64,000 nucleotides of DNA from Pycnopodia helianthoides (taxonomy: Eukaryota > Echinodermata > Asteroidea > Forcipulatida > Asteriidae). Below the pieces are notes generated by a model. The model searched no databases, was not told where the DNA came from, and was given only the letters and a program-made list of their open reading frames with translations. The number at the start of each line of letters is the position of its first letter. Within the stretch, counting starts at the first letter, position 1. The stretch is taken from assembly GCA_032158295.1 (NCBI GenBank), contig CM063251.1, positions 21,325,933 to 21,389,932 on the forward strand. The letters run 5' to 3'. The translations under genes were made by a program, and so were the position numbers. Positions 49,554-63,060 of the stretch are shown piece after piece.

Positions 49554-52500
49554 GTAAGTCGCCCTTCTCTCATCAAAGTTTGATTTACCCCGTTAATAAA
49601 AGCTCCCGTGCCTTCCCGTAGTTAACGCTCCCACGAGCATTTTAACGATCGCCGTTTTTTGGCGCCAAAAAATGTAAAAAATGTATATATCACACTGGGC
49701 AAGAGTATTATTGTGTGCAGCACAAGTATAATATTTTCAGGCACTCGAAACAGAAACCTTGGCTTTGCTCTTCGAAATTCAATTTGAGGTCACCCAATTA
49801 TACCGCATAGCTCCGCACAGTTGCCAAAAGTATTTACATAATTGAGTAATTCCGAGTCGGCAATACAGACACATTTCTTTCCAGACACCGCCGTAAGAAC
49901 GTAAATTGCTTGCACCCATGGCTGTCCTTCCTCTCATACACGGGGATTACTCTGTTATTTTAACAACATTAGAGGCGGATATCATATCTCGATTATTGGA
50001 TTTTAATCTGTCGCCTGATTTACATGCCACAAATTCAATTCATGTAAATTATTTCTAGGCGTGTGAATACGACCCTATCTGCCGTTGTCTCTTGACAAAA
50101 ATACTTTGTTATCAAGCACAGCCCTATTCATTTTTTAAACTGTATTGCCCGATCGTTTGGAACAAACACTGGTTCATTGTGTGCCTTTTCTTGGGCCAGT
50201 TTGTCTTTTGGAGGGTGATAAATCAGTGCTTACAATTACTGCTAGCAACGGCAATGAATGACACGACCCCAGCGGGTCACGTGTTGTTTAAAATATGGTA
50301 TGACTTTGTACCCTTCCGCTGATGTGTAATTAAATGATCGCGTTCAAACAACAACCGCAAAAACGAACTTAATTTATAATGATAGGTCACCTGGCAGGAC
50401 TGTTGTGACACAACAGGCACGTGTATCACGGCATACATTGTTCCTTCAAACTTGAGATATGGTTGGTATTGATGGTACAAACTTTATCACTTGGACAGTT
50501 AACCCTTTTCATCTCAAGCCCGTTTCCTTCAGCGGCGCCTTTATTGTTTCAGCCCATACTTGACTGAACCATTGCATATGGAGTAGTAAAGTGGTTCTCG
50601 CGTTCATTTTTTGAAAAAACAGAAAGCAGTAACAAATCAGAGTAAATCAGACAAATCAGTCGAGAGTATATAACGCAACTTGAGAGGCAGACTGTTATCA
50701 TTATGGCGTGCAACTAAATATTTTATGCGAGCGTTTTCCACCTGGTCGGAGGCTGTGTTGTTATTTCACAAGTTGTTATCATTCTGACCAACTCATTAGA
50801 GCTTTTCATGCACGGGTTCCTGTCGGTATACTCCCCCCTCTTCTGACCGAATTAAAAGAGCCATTGACCCGAATCTTGTGGGATGGCACTCACCGTAATG
50901 ACCCTTGCAATAATATGCGAACCTTTGAATATCCAAATGTCATACGAGACTGAATGAAAACAATATACACAGTTTGTGATAACTCTTCTTTCAACAAGTT
51001 GCACATTAAGGTGTGTAATAACCCTTTATGGTTCCAAGTAAAGCCCAGGCGAGTGTGAAAGTCATTGTCAAATGTATTTTCTACAGCAGACGAAAGTCTT
51101 CCGGGCACTCATTCGAGACAGGAATTACTGTAGATACTTAAAGTTGATGCTCTTAAATACATGTATGTAACTGTTTATTGTGACGGTTGATGACAAAGCC
51201 AACTGACAGGTTTAAAAGCCTGAGAAATAAATATATTAGGGGTTTAACTTTCTCGTAAAAATTAATTCGAGATGGCGGTGATCGTGGCGCATGTAACATT
51301 ATTGATACGGGCTTTCATTAACATTTCATATGATTAAAGTCGCTGGCGAGGTCAAACCCCGGTTGTGACTTCCTCGGTGGAAGACTGCAATGCTCTGGCG
51401 AACTATAATCGCCTTCATGCGTGCACGACCTCTATCGAGCTACCAATATCAAAATCGAACCCCTGGATGTCCGTAATATGCCTGAAGTAGCAAGGTGTTG
51501 TAGGCGTAATAGAAACCTAACAACGAGAGACTATTGTCTCATCAATATGCATTAGGTAACCTCTCTGAGCACTACAGGGCCCCCCTCGCCTCTTGAAAAT
51601 GCACTGCCCGTTTTCTCTCAATATCTCCAGTGGGCTTGAGACTCAGGTGTTAGATAGCCGAGGAGTCTTGTGTACATTTGTAAAGTGAAAAAAAAGACAG
51701 GATAAAGGCTTGAGGGTTTTTGATTTTCTTTTATTGAAAAGCATAAACGGTGGACCAGATGGGATTAAAGTCAAACCATGGTCGAATGACAAGGGTGACC
51801 GTGTGCTAAGGCCATTTCTTGGCTTGACCATTATTTTTGTTTTTCAAGTATCCAAGCGACCTTGCAGAAGAATGAAACAAAATGAGTTCGGACTTATCAG
51901 ATTGGAAAGAATTCCACACACCTTTGCGTGTAATTACTCATCTACCACAAGTCGATGGTTGTCATAGGAACCGTTCTCCCGTTTTTATTCTTGAGAGAAT
52001 TAATTGTCGCTTTTGATAACTCCCGTTCGAGTCCGATATGTTATGTGGTACCAAATGTTAGAGTGGTTATATGGCTACCCGGTAATGGCTCAGCACATCT
52101 CCCGAACAAAGCACGGCCGGAATCGCCAAGCAAAACAAAATTAGCTGTCTTTGATATGAGACGGGAAAAATAGAAATCGCTCAAGCACCGTCTGACTGCT
52201 GTACGCTGACGTTCGTACAACCAGAGCTTGGGAGACATGCCACTGCAAATATGCAGATATACTTACTGAAAATGCAAATTTGTACAGAGCTGCACGCAGA
52301 AGACGTTGCCTATATCTCTAATTACACTTGGTGAAACGGCATACTCGGGTTCCTGTTTGTTTGTGGGCAAGACATCGATTTTAATCATAAATGATGTACC
52401 GCTGGGGTGTATTATAAAGGGAGGTAATTAAAAAACTACGTTACGTTGACTGGTTGGTCACGAATGGTTGGGGTTTTGCGGTGTGGTCTTTGGACAGTAA

Positions 52501-55500
52501 AGCCTGTGCTGCTCTGACCTTACGGTCAACTTGCGTCAACGACAGGCACTGCATGATAATAGTCTTCTCCCGCTTCGTTTTACAATGTATTTCATCATTC
52601 AGACTATTGAATTTGAAAAAATTACAAGGGTACCTTGTAACGAAAGTGTGAGTTTAGGCTATAGACTCGCGTCTGTTTGAACATATTTAGGATCAAAACT
52701 GGGGGTTTCCCGGTCCCACATACTTTTGCTTTAAAAATGTGTGAAGGAAACGAAATAACGGACTTAAACGTTTCTATACCCACGAGACTTGTGCATTCTG
52801 TTGATGATTCTTAAATAGAGCTGTGGATGTGGCTTTATGTTATATGTCACGGTTATTAACAGTCGTCTACACTTTGGAATTACAAGTTGATCAATAGGCC
52901 GGGATAAATCCTCCGCGGTAAATCCTCCACCGTACTAGCATTGTAACTCCTTTACAAGGAAACTGTAAGGTGATGGATGATTGACATTGGAACTGACTGG
53001 GTGTGTTTCGTCGCATATGTTTTCTCCAGAAATGTGTTCTGTCAAATATATAGGGCCGGTACACAGTATTTGTTCGTCAATATAGAATTCTTGCTTCCAG
53101 TCAAGGTTAAGTTAATATAATTTTTCATATTTCATCTTGCACACGCTTCTGCCCTACCCGGTCCGTTTTGAATTTTCTTTTTCCGTACATTTTTGTCGAT
53201 AATTATTGAAACAAAATTAAATTAATTCTCGTCTGTGCTTCCTCGTTTCCTATCGTATCGTTCTGTTTGTGGGAGTGATTCGTTTCGTTTTCCCCATCAA
53301 TATGTAGGTCTCAACAGTAATGTTCGTGGTGACGTATGCATTCCTTAAAAAAACACTCTGCTCTGTACCTTCGTTACAATGTTTGTTGTCACATTTGAAA
53401 GTTTGAATTGTTCAATAGAGGGCGCTGTTGGGATGGGAAAAGTATTGTGCTACTATGCTCCATGCATGATTATGAGGCTTTGTGAACAGCTTCTCCGGTT
53501 GTCAAAAAGAATTGCTCCACGGAGGAAGGAAAACAGTTTTTATAATGACAAAATAAATGATTAACTTGAAAAAGAAATGGTTGATGGTTGCGAAACAGTC
53601 AATTGAAAGGTTGTTTCAATGAAACACAATTGCCATGTGAAGTTATTGAACTTATAAGCGGATACGATACTTGTTACATATTTAATTGATTATAAAAAAA
53701 AGAATCGAATTGTTAGGGTCCTGCAATGTCAACAAATTGATTTATTGATAAACTCGGTAAACAAATGGGTGTTGGAGTGAACTAACGTGTTCAAATATTG
53801 GTATTTAGCTTTACATTTAGTTGATGATTGCATGTATACATCACTTTATGTAAATGGATTGTTCATACATTGGTCTTTGGAAGAGTGCAATCCTTCCTAT
53901 AGTTGACTATACACATAACATCCAATTCATTGGAATTATTTTGTTTCTTAATTTTTCTTTCTACTTGACCAATCTTTGCAAATGTCCTCCCAGAATTTAA
54001 TCATTCTGAAAAACATATGAAATGGTTTCAAAGAAGTTGATCACTGTCCGAATACCACCCATTTATTTTGCTCATTTTCCTTCAAACCTGGAATCATCAC
54101 AAGTTGATGTTATGGCATTCACACGTGAATGCAGATAGGCATATCTTGTCCTCATCCTTTAGATAACCGGTGTTAATTAAACCCCCGAAATTGCTTAATT
54201 TTCTCTGGATATTTCCTGAAGGTAAACCTTCGTTGGTTCACGATCGCCGAGTCGGTTGTGTCCATTGACTGGCCATGCTCTTTATTTGATTAAAATGTAC
54301 CGGGTTTCCTTCCACATTTCAAGATATCGCCTGATTGAATTTCAAGAGACATATTCGAAACTGACGATTTGTACGGGTGTAGGCAGAGACTATGTCCTTA
54401 CAAGACCCGTCCCTGCTCTACAATTTCCACAACAGCTGTCTACGGCCGTGGCTTGATGGAAGTCTGATTGATTGTATCTAGGCATCGCGCTGTGCAGACA
54501 GCAAAAACCCCATTGTTTCTATTGAAAACACAATTACATTTCACACACGCACCAGTTATTTTCATTGCACCGGATGGATTTTTTAAGAGTTTACGATCTA
54601 GGGTAATTTCTTAAAGTAGACAGCAACCACATCGACGGAATGTATATGGCAAGTCTTGACAACCAAACCGATAAGCATTATTCAGGGAGAAAAGTCTTCC
54701 TTGAAGAAAAAAAACATTTGTAGATTTCGAGAACAAAACAATCTCGTTTGATTTTTTGTTTATTTATTGGGAAACAAGTTTTGGTACAAGTCAGCCGTGC
54801 CTCACACAGTAAGGTTCTTTGGGCTAACTCGATTAGACTTCCCACTATCACCCCGGCTGATTTCCAAATATCATTTGGGCGAAAATAAGTCTTTAACAGC
54901 CAACGAGAAAGTGCATGCTTCACCTAGTAATGCATCCCTTATAAATGTCACCTTGCAACGCTGCAGCTTTTCAACCATTCCTCGCCATTCAGGGAGATTG
55001 TAAGCCCATTTCGTGATACTGTATAAAGGTGCTTTCAAGGCGCGTTTTGCCCTCAACTGGATATTGCAGTTATGTTAATGGTCAATGTGAAGCTATACAT
55101 CGGGATGAAGCTAATCTTCTGCAGCAGATGAACTATCGCCAGAGGCTCCGGGTGTACTGAAAATAGTTGATACAAAAATATTATACACCCTGATACAATT
55201 ACTGCTGGTTGAAGAAAAACACTACTGTTCGACATTTTTTTGTAGAGGAAATTTATCATGAGAAACCCGGCTTTAATCAATAATTGAAGTATTTTGTGTC
55301 TATTTTCTTTCAGGGAAGGTTCATAGACAAATAAATATGGAAATAATTGCGAGCAAAGGGTTATGAAGTCTGTGGAAATCCTGAGGGTGAAGATTACTCT
55401 TGGGATCTAAGTTTAGCACGGGACCCGACTATTGTCATGAAATAGCACAGGCCTGCGGGCATGAGCCTTTATTCGAATTAATAACACAAAGCGTTACCAA

Positions 55501-58500
55501 CAGAAAAAACATTACTACTGTATTATCGGTTAGCCGTGAAAAAAAGGATTCAACAAATAGACTTGAACAGTTCAGTAAACATGTTTGTCGGTAACATGAA
55601 GATGTCGTGCAGTTTCCACTTCTACTTCAGCGTATCGAACCAGGGGAAAATGACAGTCAGGTAGTGACAGACGTCTTGGCATGCTCGTGGGCTCTGCTCA
55701 TCACGTAATTGGCAGGCCCGGCATTTATAAACTCGGCCTGTCTACACCAGCAGCTACTAACATTTTCATGGCTAGCGTATAGGTACAGAAATCGACGTTC
55801 ACACACAGTCTATACCCTCTGAAGGAGATTTCTAATTATAAAACCGAGGCACCGCGCTGTAAATTATATTAATAGCTCAACGCAGACCGTACCAAAAGAT
55901 TAGCACGCTGTGATGATCACCGGAATGGGGGACACGAACACAAACCTCGATTCCGTGCCACGAGTATTTAATTTTTTGAAATCGATTGCGAACCGCGTCG
56001 TCTACGAAATGGTCGAAACATGAAACAGTCGTAGAAATGTACCGTTGCTCTGTCATCACCGAAGATGGCAGATGGATCCACTTTCTGTAATACACTGTTG
56101 GAAAACTACCTCCATCATTGGAGCATGATTGGACGGTAATAGTGGGATAGTTGCGACTATAATGTGAGGGAAGGTGCGCTTTTGAAGAAGGGTTCTAAAA
56201 GTGTATGTATGTGTGTGTGTTAGTTTGCGGACTGTCGACATTGTCAATATAAAATACCGTGGAAGCCATCTTGCAGCTTTTATCCCCGCGATAATCGATC
56301 ACTCAATCCTTCGTATCGTTCCCTTAAAGAGTGTATTTTTATACCACAGTCAAAATATTGTATTATTTTGCGTTCTTTGGTTCTCTTGGTCTTCAGTCCA
56401 ACCATGGTCTCCAAGTAGAGCAAAGAGTTATTCACGGCGGCATGGTATTGACGTATGTGAAATATGACGCTTTATTATTTTGCATACATGTAAAAGGAGA
56501 CTCTTAGCGAGATGTGAGGCCGAAAGCCCGGGCGAACCATTCAGTATTGAGTTGGTGAAACTTGATGTGGGCCAGAGCCGCGGAAAAACCCAAGCCTCTG
56601 CCGCTCTCGTCTAGTGTACAAAAACAAGACATCGCCCTAGATGTTGTCATCCCTGACAGCAGTCCGCGAACTCCTCAAAAAGGGAAACCTCTACGCCGGA
56701 AGTGCAAACACTAAAATGAAAACCTAGATATGAAAGGGGCTGTACCTAAAACATGCCTGGCTCTTTGAGTTTGAAAACAAAACATCAATTGGTGGATTTT
56801 ACGTAAGACTTCAACAGCATGGATCGGGTGTTTGGACAAACAGGGCACGTGCTCGATTTGAGTTTGTGTACAACTCCAATGGTTGCTTAACAACATGTTT
56901 TAAGTCAAAAAGTGAGGCAACTAGTCCAGCAGATTGGTGATCACTTTTTGAAGAATTGTTATCATACCTTTTGTGATATAAGCATGAGCTTTTTGCACAA
57001 AGCTACAGCAGAAGTATTGTTGGCTATAGGGCCATTGCCATAATTTTTGTTAAAAATAATGCACATTTTCTGCCCATATCGGCTGGACTTTTCACAATAA
57101 AATCCTCGATTTATTGGCTCGACAAGCGTGCGTATGTGTGTTGAATGAAGGGGCGTATGTAGGGTCTGTGTATTTCTTTTTGTAATAAAAGGGTCTGGAG
57201 TTTTTCCCACACCATAATTAATTTCCAACGGGCTTCTTTACAGTATCGGTAATCATACGGCACAATCTTTCGTGTTTTTTGCTGTGTGTACCTACACTGG
57301 CATTTACGTGAAGTAAAGAGGCGGTTCAGCGACCCCTTTCCGGAAATGTGCATCCGCCCTTTCAATCTAGTGTCGGCATGCAACTAAATACGTCAATGAT
57401 TTGGGTGGTTATCTCTTTGGGCTATCATGAGTGTTGCCTTCCACTATTACTGCCCGTTCTACTCTTTCCAAACATACACATGAGCATTATATCTTCATTA
57501 GGTTTTATACGAGGTTTTGTCCGGCTATACCAGGCAGCTGTCCAACTACTCCGATCAAGCGACGACAGAGTTCATTTAAAATAAACCCGTCCCCATTTAG
57601 TACTTAGTATCGACGTATAACATGTCATTGTGAGTCAAATTGCCTGGTTTTAAAGCTGAACATCAAGAAGGAGAACTGTAAAAGATCACCATTGTACTTT
57701 AGGTGAATAAACAGCGTTGTTTTGATTTCGATGTCACAGCTCAGCTTGTTACAAATCGTCAATCAATGCAGCCTCAACAATGTCTAGCACCGACCGACTT
57801 TATACAAATATCTAGGCGTGGATGTTGTGATGCCCATAAAACGGAATGGCTATGTTTACCATAGGCCTTACAAGGTTGGTCCCAGTGGAGATATCTCAGC
57901 GTAAAACGCTGTCACTTTTAAAAGGGGGAAAAAACAATTTACGTTTTAATGCCTGTTTATTTTAATGACTTTGCCAGGCCTGGAATTTCATCTTTGAGAG
58001 GGAAAGGCCATTTTCATATTTCAAAGGGCACTTCCATGGGAAAATCTTAAAGCCTAAAGCAAAGAGCAGTAGCAACAGAGGCCATGGCCTCCGTGGCCTC
58101 CGTGGCCTCCGTGTAATTCCAGGCCTGCTTTGCAATCCAAAAGGAAACCAGACGCTTTCACATGTTTTCAAAGCCAGCGGCAAAAAAGAGAAAAAAGAAA
58201 ACAAAAATGACAGGTGCATTTTCAACAACACCAAAAACAACAATTAATAGTATTATTAGAAAAGTATTTAGTAATAATACCGGTAACTGTTCATATTCTT
58301 GGCTTGTCCCCACATTTTCAATAATTTGTAATTTTTGTGCACACAGTGTACCTCTGTACGGTACACTGGCTCGCTGTCATTATGTCATTCCTCGATATCA
58401 CTCAGTTTTGTTGTGTACAGGATTTTGTTATGTTTTGTGACAAAGTTCAACAAACGGAGTTGTATGAGTCCTCTGCATGGAAAAACAAATGATAACGACC

Positions 58501-58920
58501 CTTAAAAGCACATGCACACATCAAAGAAAGTGCTCGGGGCACATATATGTTGAAGCAATCATAAATACATGATAATCAGATAAGGAATTTCGAAACGTTT
58601 GTTGCAAACCTAAGGGTCTGAATAAATATACTGTTCCAAACCAGATTATGTTATTCGCCACTGAGAAAAAGCAACACTCAACCAGCGATAATCTGGCGAT
58701 TATTGCATGTTAAGTGTAGATTATTCGGGATGGACTTGTCTCGAATCGGCTGTCTTTGCGGGGCATACTTCTAATGTGACCAGCGAGGGGGGGGGGGGAT
58801 TGCGATATTTTTTCACCTGAATACTTCATAGTACCGCGAGCTGAAACATTTCTGACATTTCAAGTAATACAAAGGATTGTGATGTCAAAGAACGTCAACA
58901 TTAACATTATACCTAAACTT
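49554..58920. other. Intron or spacer downstream of exon C
   Basis: I inspected pyrimidine-rich AG sites (for example 49882, 51088, 55316) in the phase exon C requires. Each reaches a stop quickly or gives no NPR-like sequence. Landmarks are three tandem GGCCTCCGT 9-mers at 58086-58112 and a G run of 12 at 58787-58798. No other gene recognised. Confidence 0.5.
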
Positions 58921-58924
58921 TAGT

Positions 58925-59160
58925 AGTCTTTTCTCGCCTTCTACCTCAATGACCCCGGTTCGAATCCCGCCTTGGGCACTAACGGGGGAATCTGATTGCG
59001 TGTGATACTTCTCCAGGGTTGTCCTCCCACATCTAAGACTGAAACGGCCTTCCTTGTCTTCTCTACATTGGATTCTTAGCTAGTAATAGTATAGTGATTA
59101 AGTTCACTTCGCTGAGAATCTTGGTCTCACAATCAACAAATAAATAAATAATTAAAAACA
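58925..59160 (+). mobile_element. SINE-like repeat with tRNA B-box
   Basis: Contains CCCGGTTCGAATCCCGCC (58956-58973), a good RNA polymerase III B-box, then CTCCAGGGTTGTCCTCCCAC and a 3' part ending in CTCACAATCAACAAATAAATAAATAA. No intact A-box or cloverleaf is evident, so it is not a functional tRNA gene. The layout (B-box, body, A/T-rich tail) fits a tRNA-derived SINE. Confidence 0.65.
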
Positions 59161-59583
59161 ATTATATACATAAGAAGTGGTTTTGAAATCATTTATTTAT
59201 TGGTTTGGATTTTAAAAAGAAAGCACGTGATTATAGCTTGCCAACGTCTCTACAAACAAACCGTACAGCCACGACCGATAAAAAACAAAAACAAAATCGG
59301 ATGTTTTTATGAACCTGATTGCACTATTTACAGGCCTGCTTAGAAGGACCAATTGCTATTCCCGTTTGGAGCGCAATCCTAACTGCCGCATCGTATAACC
59401 TTTAAATATGCATAGCTCGATTACGATCTGATGGTTCAGAAAGCATTTTGGTTTGGTACCGTGGGGTTTTCTTGTTAGCTCAGGAAATAGATCCAAGTTT
59501 ACCCCATGGTTGTGTGACTCACTATTCGTGAAAAGCAAAATGTCAGGTCAAAGGTTTTCGCATTCCTTAGAATGCAGCATTTC

Positions 59584-59614
<31 letters not shown>
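59584..59614. repeat. Poly-A tract
   Basis: An uninterrupted run of about 29 A residues. It may be the tail of a retroposed sequence but no body was recognised to its left. Confidence 0.85.
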
Positions 59615-59619
<5 letters not shown>

Positions 59620-59794
59620 GCTTAAGCTTTAGGGAGGTGTATTTTGAAAAACTTGTTGGAACAGGTGATGCAAGTGTATGATTTATTTAGTTGGATGGGT
59701 TCCAATATGAAATCAATCATTGGGATGATGGTATTACTTTGGTTTTACCTTCACATTGATTGGTGATATTAAAGCAATGTGTACTCGTACTCGG

Positions 59795-59935
59795 TACCTT
59801 CCGAGACTGCTGGGAGAAGAAAACAAAACATGAGTATCTGCTCGGTTTGGATTCGAACCCAAGACCCCCGTATTCTAGAGCAAATATCTTTACCATAACC
59901 TTTACCCACACTCTTGAAACTACCAGGTCGGGAGT
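59795..59935 (-). mobile_element. SINE-like repeat, minus strand B-box
   Basis: On the minus strand it reads TACGGGGGTCTTGGGTTCGAATCC, with a GGTTCGAATCC B-box (plus-strand position about 59850-59860). It adjoins the GACCC-rich repeat at 59936-60145, so the two may be parts of one composite element. Confidence 0.5.
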
Positions 59936-60145
59936 AACATGGGCTGTGTGTCCCAGGGGGCCTGTCGGACCCATTTCCGGGTAAAGCTGACCCAGAAAGT
60001 TGTTACAAAAAATTATATTTAAATCGGACTTTACGTCGTTTGGACTAATATATAGGCCATTTTGACAAAGATTCAAGGTCATATTGACCCAGAAATGGGT
60101 CCGGCCCCATGCGACCCGGATGCAGGTCATTTCTGACCTGGAAGT
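59936..60145 (-). repeat. Dispersed GACCC-rich repeat, copy 2
   Basis: Reverse-complement match to 1428-1616: on the minus strand it reads GACCTGCATCCGGGTCGCAT then GGGGCCGGACCCATTTCTGG. The 137-codon minus-strand frame spanning 59717-60130 is repeat-derived. Confidence 0.65.
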
Positions 60146-63060
60146 ATTTTGAGAGTGCAGCGACCATTGTGCAAGGTGACGAGGGACATTTTGAATTTGT
60201 TCATTAGAAGCGGGTACTTGATTGGTAATTACCGACGTTACTAATTATCGAAACTAGTTTATACTTGTTTCAGTTTAGAAGCTCACTGATCATAAAGTTC
60301 ATACAACCAGTATACCACTATCACGCCTTCAGTGAGCTCTGGAAACGAAGCACTGTCAACGTTTAGGGAATACGAATTCGAAGCGCCAGTAACTTACCGT
60401 TGCTTTATTTGATTGCTTCCATCAAAATAATGAAGCCCAGTATGAACAAGCACAAATTCACGAATAAGTAAAAACAGTTTGTATATGTTTTGACCAAAAC
60501 GTGACCAGAATTTGATGACATTTTCACAGGATAGTTGTATAACTTTGAAAACAATTGAGGACTCTTGGAACGGGTTTACAAAAAACTATGATACACTTCC
60601 GATGCGAGGTTGTAATTATTTTAGTTAATATTCGATCAGACTAAGTATTGGCAGTAAGACTAAATACTAGATATTTAATGTGATTTATTTTAATAAAAAT
60701 TTCATTTTATGAATGATAAAATCTCAATCGAACTTAATGCAGAAAGTTTAGTGTGCTATTTATTGGTTTCAAATTATTAATTATTTAAAACACAAGGAAA
60801 CGACTTCATTAATCGTTGAAATAGCAAATTTGAGATGTTGAATTTTTAGAATGTATTTCAAATCGCTATAAATAAGTACAAGTACTTGTACTTACATAAA
60901 TATATTGACATGAAAGAGGTTTAAGTCTAGTCCCAATGTCGTGAGGTGAAATTGAAAACATAATGAAAACTTCATCTAAAGTTAACGAACATTAAAACAG
61001 AGAGTTAAATTTTGAGGAAGATGAACTCATTGGCGTCAGCAAGAGGTGTTTCAACGAGGTGTTTTTCCCGTTCGTTTGTGCTCATGTGGCAGGAAAAAGA
61101 AACATTATCTTCTATTCCATGAAAATGTTGATTAACTTCGGTCTGAGTGAACCGTGGTTTACGCATTAAAGAATTTGAACCGCAAATTTTATTTCTAATC
61201 ATGCATTAGTACTTGCCGCTGTAATAAAATCGGCTCGTTTTGCCGCAGTGCTGAAGTAATTGAATGGCATAAATAGGTGGATTTTTTTTTGTCATCGATG
61301 ATGATTAAAGACATATATAGCGACACTGAATGTTATAGCATTTTTCTTATTGTTACTAATTATTTATAATTTGAATTGTATTTCATTACTCGCTTGCAGC
61401 AATTCGAAAATAATGGATAAATAATTAAGTTACAATTGATAACCCTAAGATGAATTGGACAGGAAGTTTAGAATGACTGCTGGTTGTTTTGACAGATTGT
61501 GAAAGAGGAATTAAAACGTTTTTGTTTACTTTTTATTATATTCAACCTCATTTTGAAGTCAATAAATTATCTTTAGACTGGTCTCGGGAAGGCTATGCCG
61601 CTGGAGACGGCATAGTAAACGTTATTAACCTTTAGTTACCGCATGATTATGTACCATGTCACATTAGTCTCGCATTTTAAAAGTCATTTTCCACGCTGTA
61701 TGGAATAAAATTATTCTCCTGGCATAAAGACAAAATATGATTAAAAATCCTTAAAATAGTGTGTGTGAATTGTGTTTGTCACAGCACAGCAGTTGTCTTG
61801 AGTGCAGTATCGATTTGGTTTTCCATGCATAACGCCGACATGACTTGTGACAAGAGACATGTATTACGTACTCGGGGGGAAATCGATGGAAACAGTAGAT
61901 TTTCATGGGTACAAAATATCCAGAGATATTGCGGGACGGCCGGCAATTTGGCCTCGGTGTGTTCAGCAGGCACAGCAGCATAAATATCTCACTGAGAATT
62001 AACTCCCTCTAGATCGTACTTTGCAGTATTGGTGGCTTTTCGTGTAATCACCTCGGAGGAGTTGGCAGCACAAATTGTGGAATGTTTTCCACACTAGCTC
62101 AGACTGAAGACTCCAGTTTGACTGCATGATGCACTTTGTGCACGGAAATACCTGTGAATATAACATGTTTTTTCTTTCATTGCGAGAAAAAACCACCACC
62201 ACCCTTCCCCACAAAAAAACATAAATAAGATTAAAACAATAATATACAATAAAATAAATAAAATAAGATAAAGTAAAAGATAAAGTAAATGATTGAATAA
62301 ATAAATAAACAATATAAGTTAACAAAATGTTTTTTTTTGTTTAAAAAATAAAAACAAATTAAAATGTAAATGAAAAACCTTTTAAACCCTTTTTTATTAT
62401 AGTAATTCAAAAAAAATACAAAATAAATTTTAAAAATATTTTTTTTAAAATAAAAGTAACATAGGCCTACACTTGAAATAAAAATTAGAATAACACATGA
62501 GTAAACAAGTAATTACAGCATAGTTAATGAATAAAACACTTCTGGCATTTAAATGGAACAATTGAAAACGTAAACGATAATGTTTGCAGAAATGTTCTTG
62601 TCATAGGGAATCATTCTTCATTTATTCGTAATGTACAGAACCGTCAACGACAATGCCGGTTTTGAGGTTTGTAGTTTATAATGAGTTTCATAATAACGCG
62701 GATGATTGCTGTGTAACGAAAGCTTTAAATGTGTTTGTACTTCCAGTCGAACCCACTTGGGTATACACATTATCCTGCCCAACCTTCGCATTCATCTAAT
62801 GTGAATACTAATAATAATGTAATTCAATTCAAGTGCCCATGGAGTTGTGCTGATGCGTCACGTGACCTGGCTGCAATTACGGTCCTGAGTACACTGTTTG
62901 AGTTTGTACTCCACTTCCATATATTCCATCTGCTGTATAATCTATATTAGGTATACACAGGCCGTGAAGTAATAACCCATGAGAGCTGTATCGTTAGTTG
63001 TGAAAAGTGTCGACACTTTGGCTCAGTTTCGACTCCACAAAAATAATAACACGCGAGAAA
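60146..63060. other. AT-rich non-coding DNA
   Basis: No gene recognised. The stretch 62210-62480 is extreme A/T low-complexity sequence. A TTCCAG acceptor-like site at 62744 opens a short frame with no receptor similarity. Confidence 0.5.

Noticed and set aside
49918..50058. 46-codon frame with HGDYSVILTTLEAD, resembling the YGDFSVIAMTD segment of NPR-C
   Set aside because: The segment belongs far downstream in the ectodomain, there is no acceptor in the right place, upstream residues do not match, and an in-frame stop lies just before it. Probably coincidence.
55300..55372. Strong acceptor-like TTTTCTTTCAG at 55306-55316 as exon 2 for exon C
   Set aside because: In the required phase it gives KVHRQINMEIIASKGL then a stop, unlike any NPR segment.
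58956..58973. tRNA gene suggested by a GGTTCGAATCC B-box
   Set aside because: No A-box, anticodon arm or acceptor stem pairing is visible; better read as a SINE.
62729..62950. 73-codon frame after a TTCCAG site
   Set aside because: No similarity to the receptor family and no membrane or cyclase features; in the phase needed by exon C the reading stops after about 18 codons.
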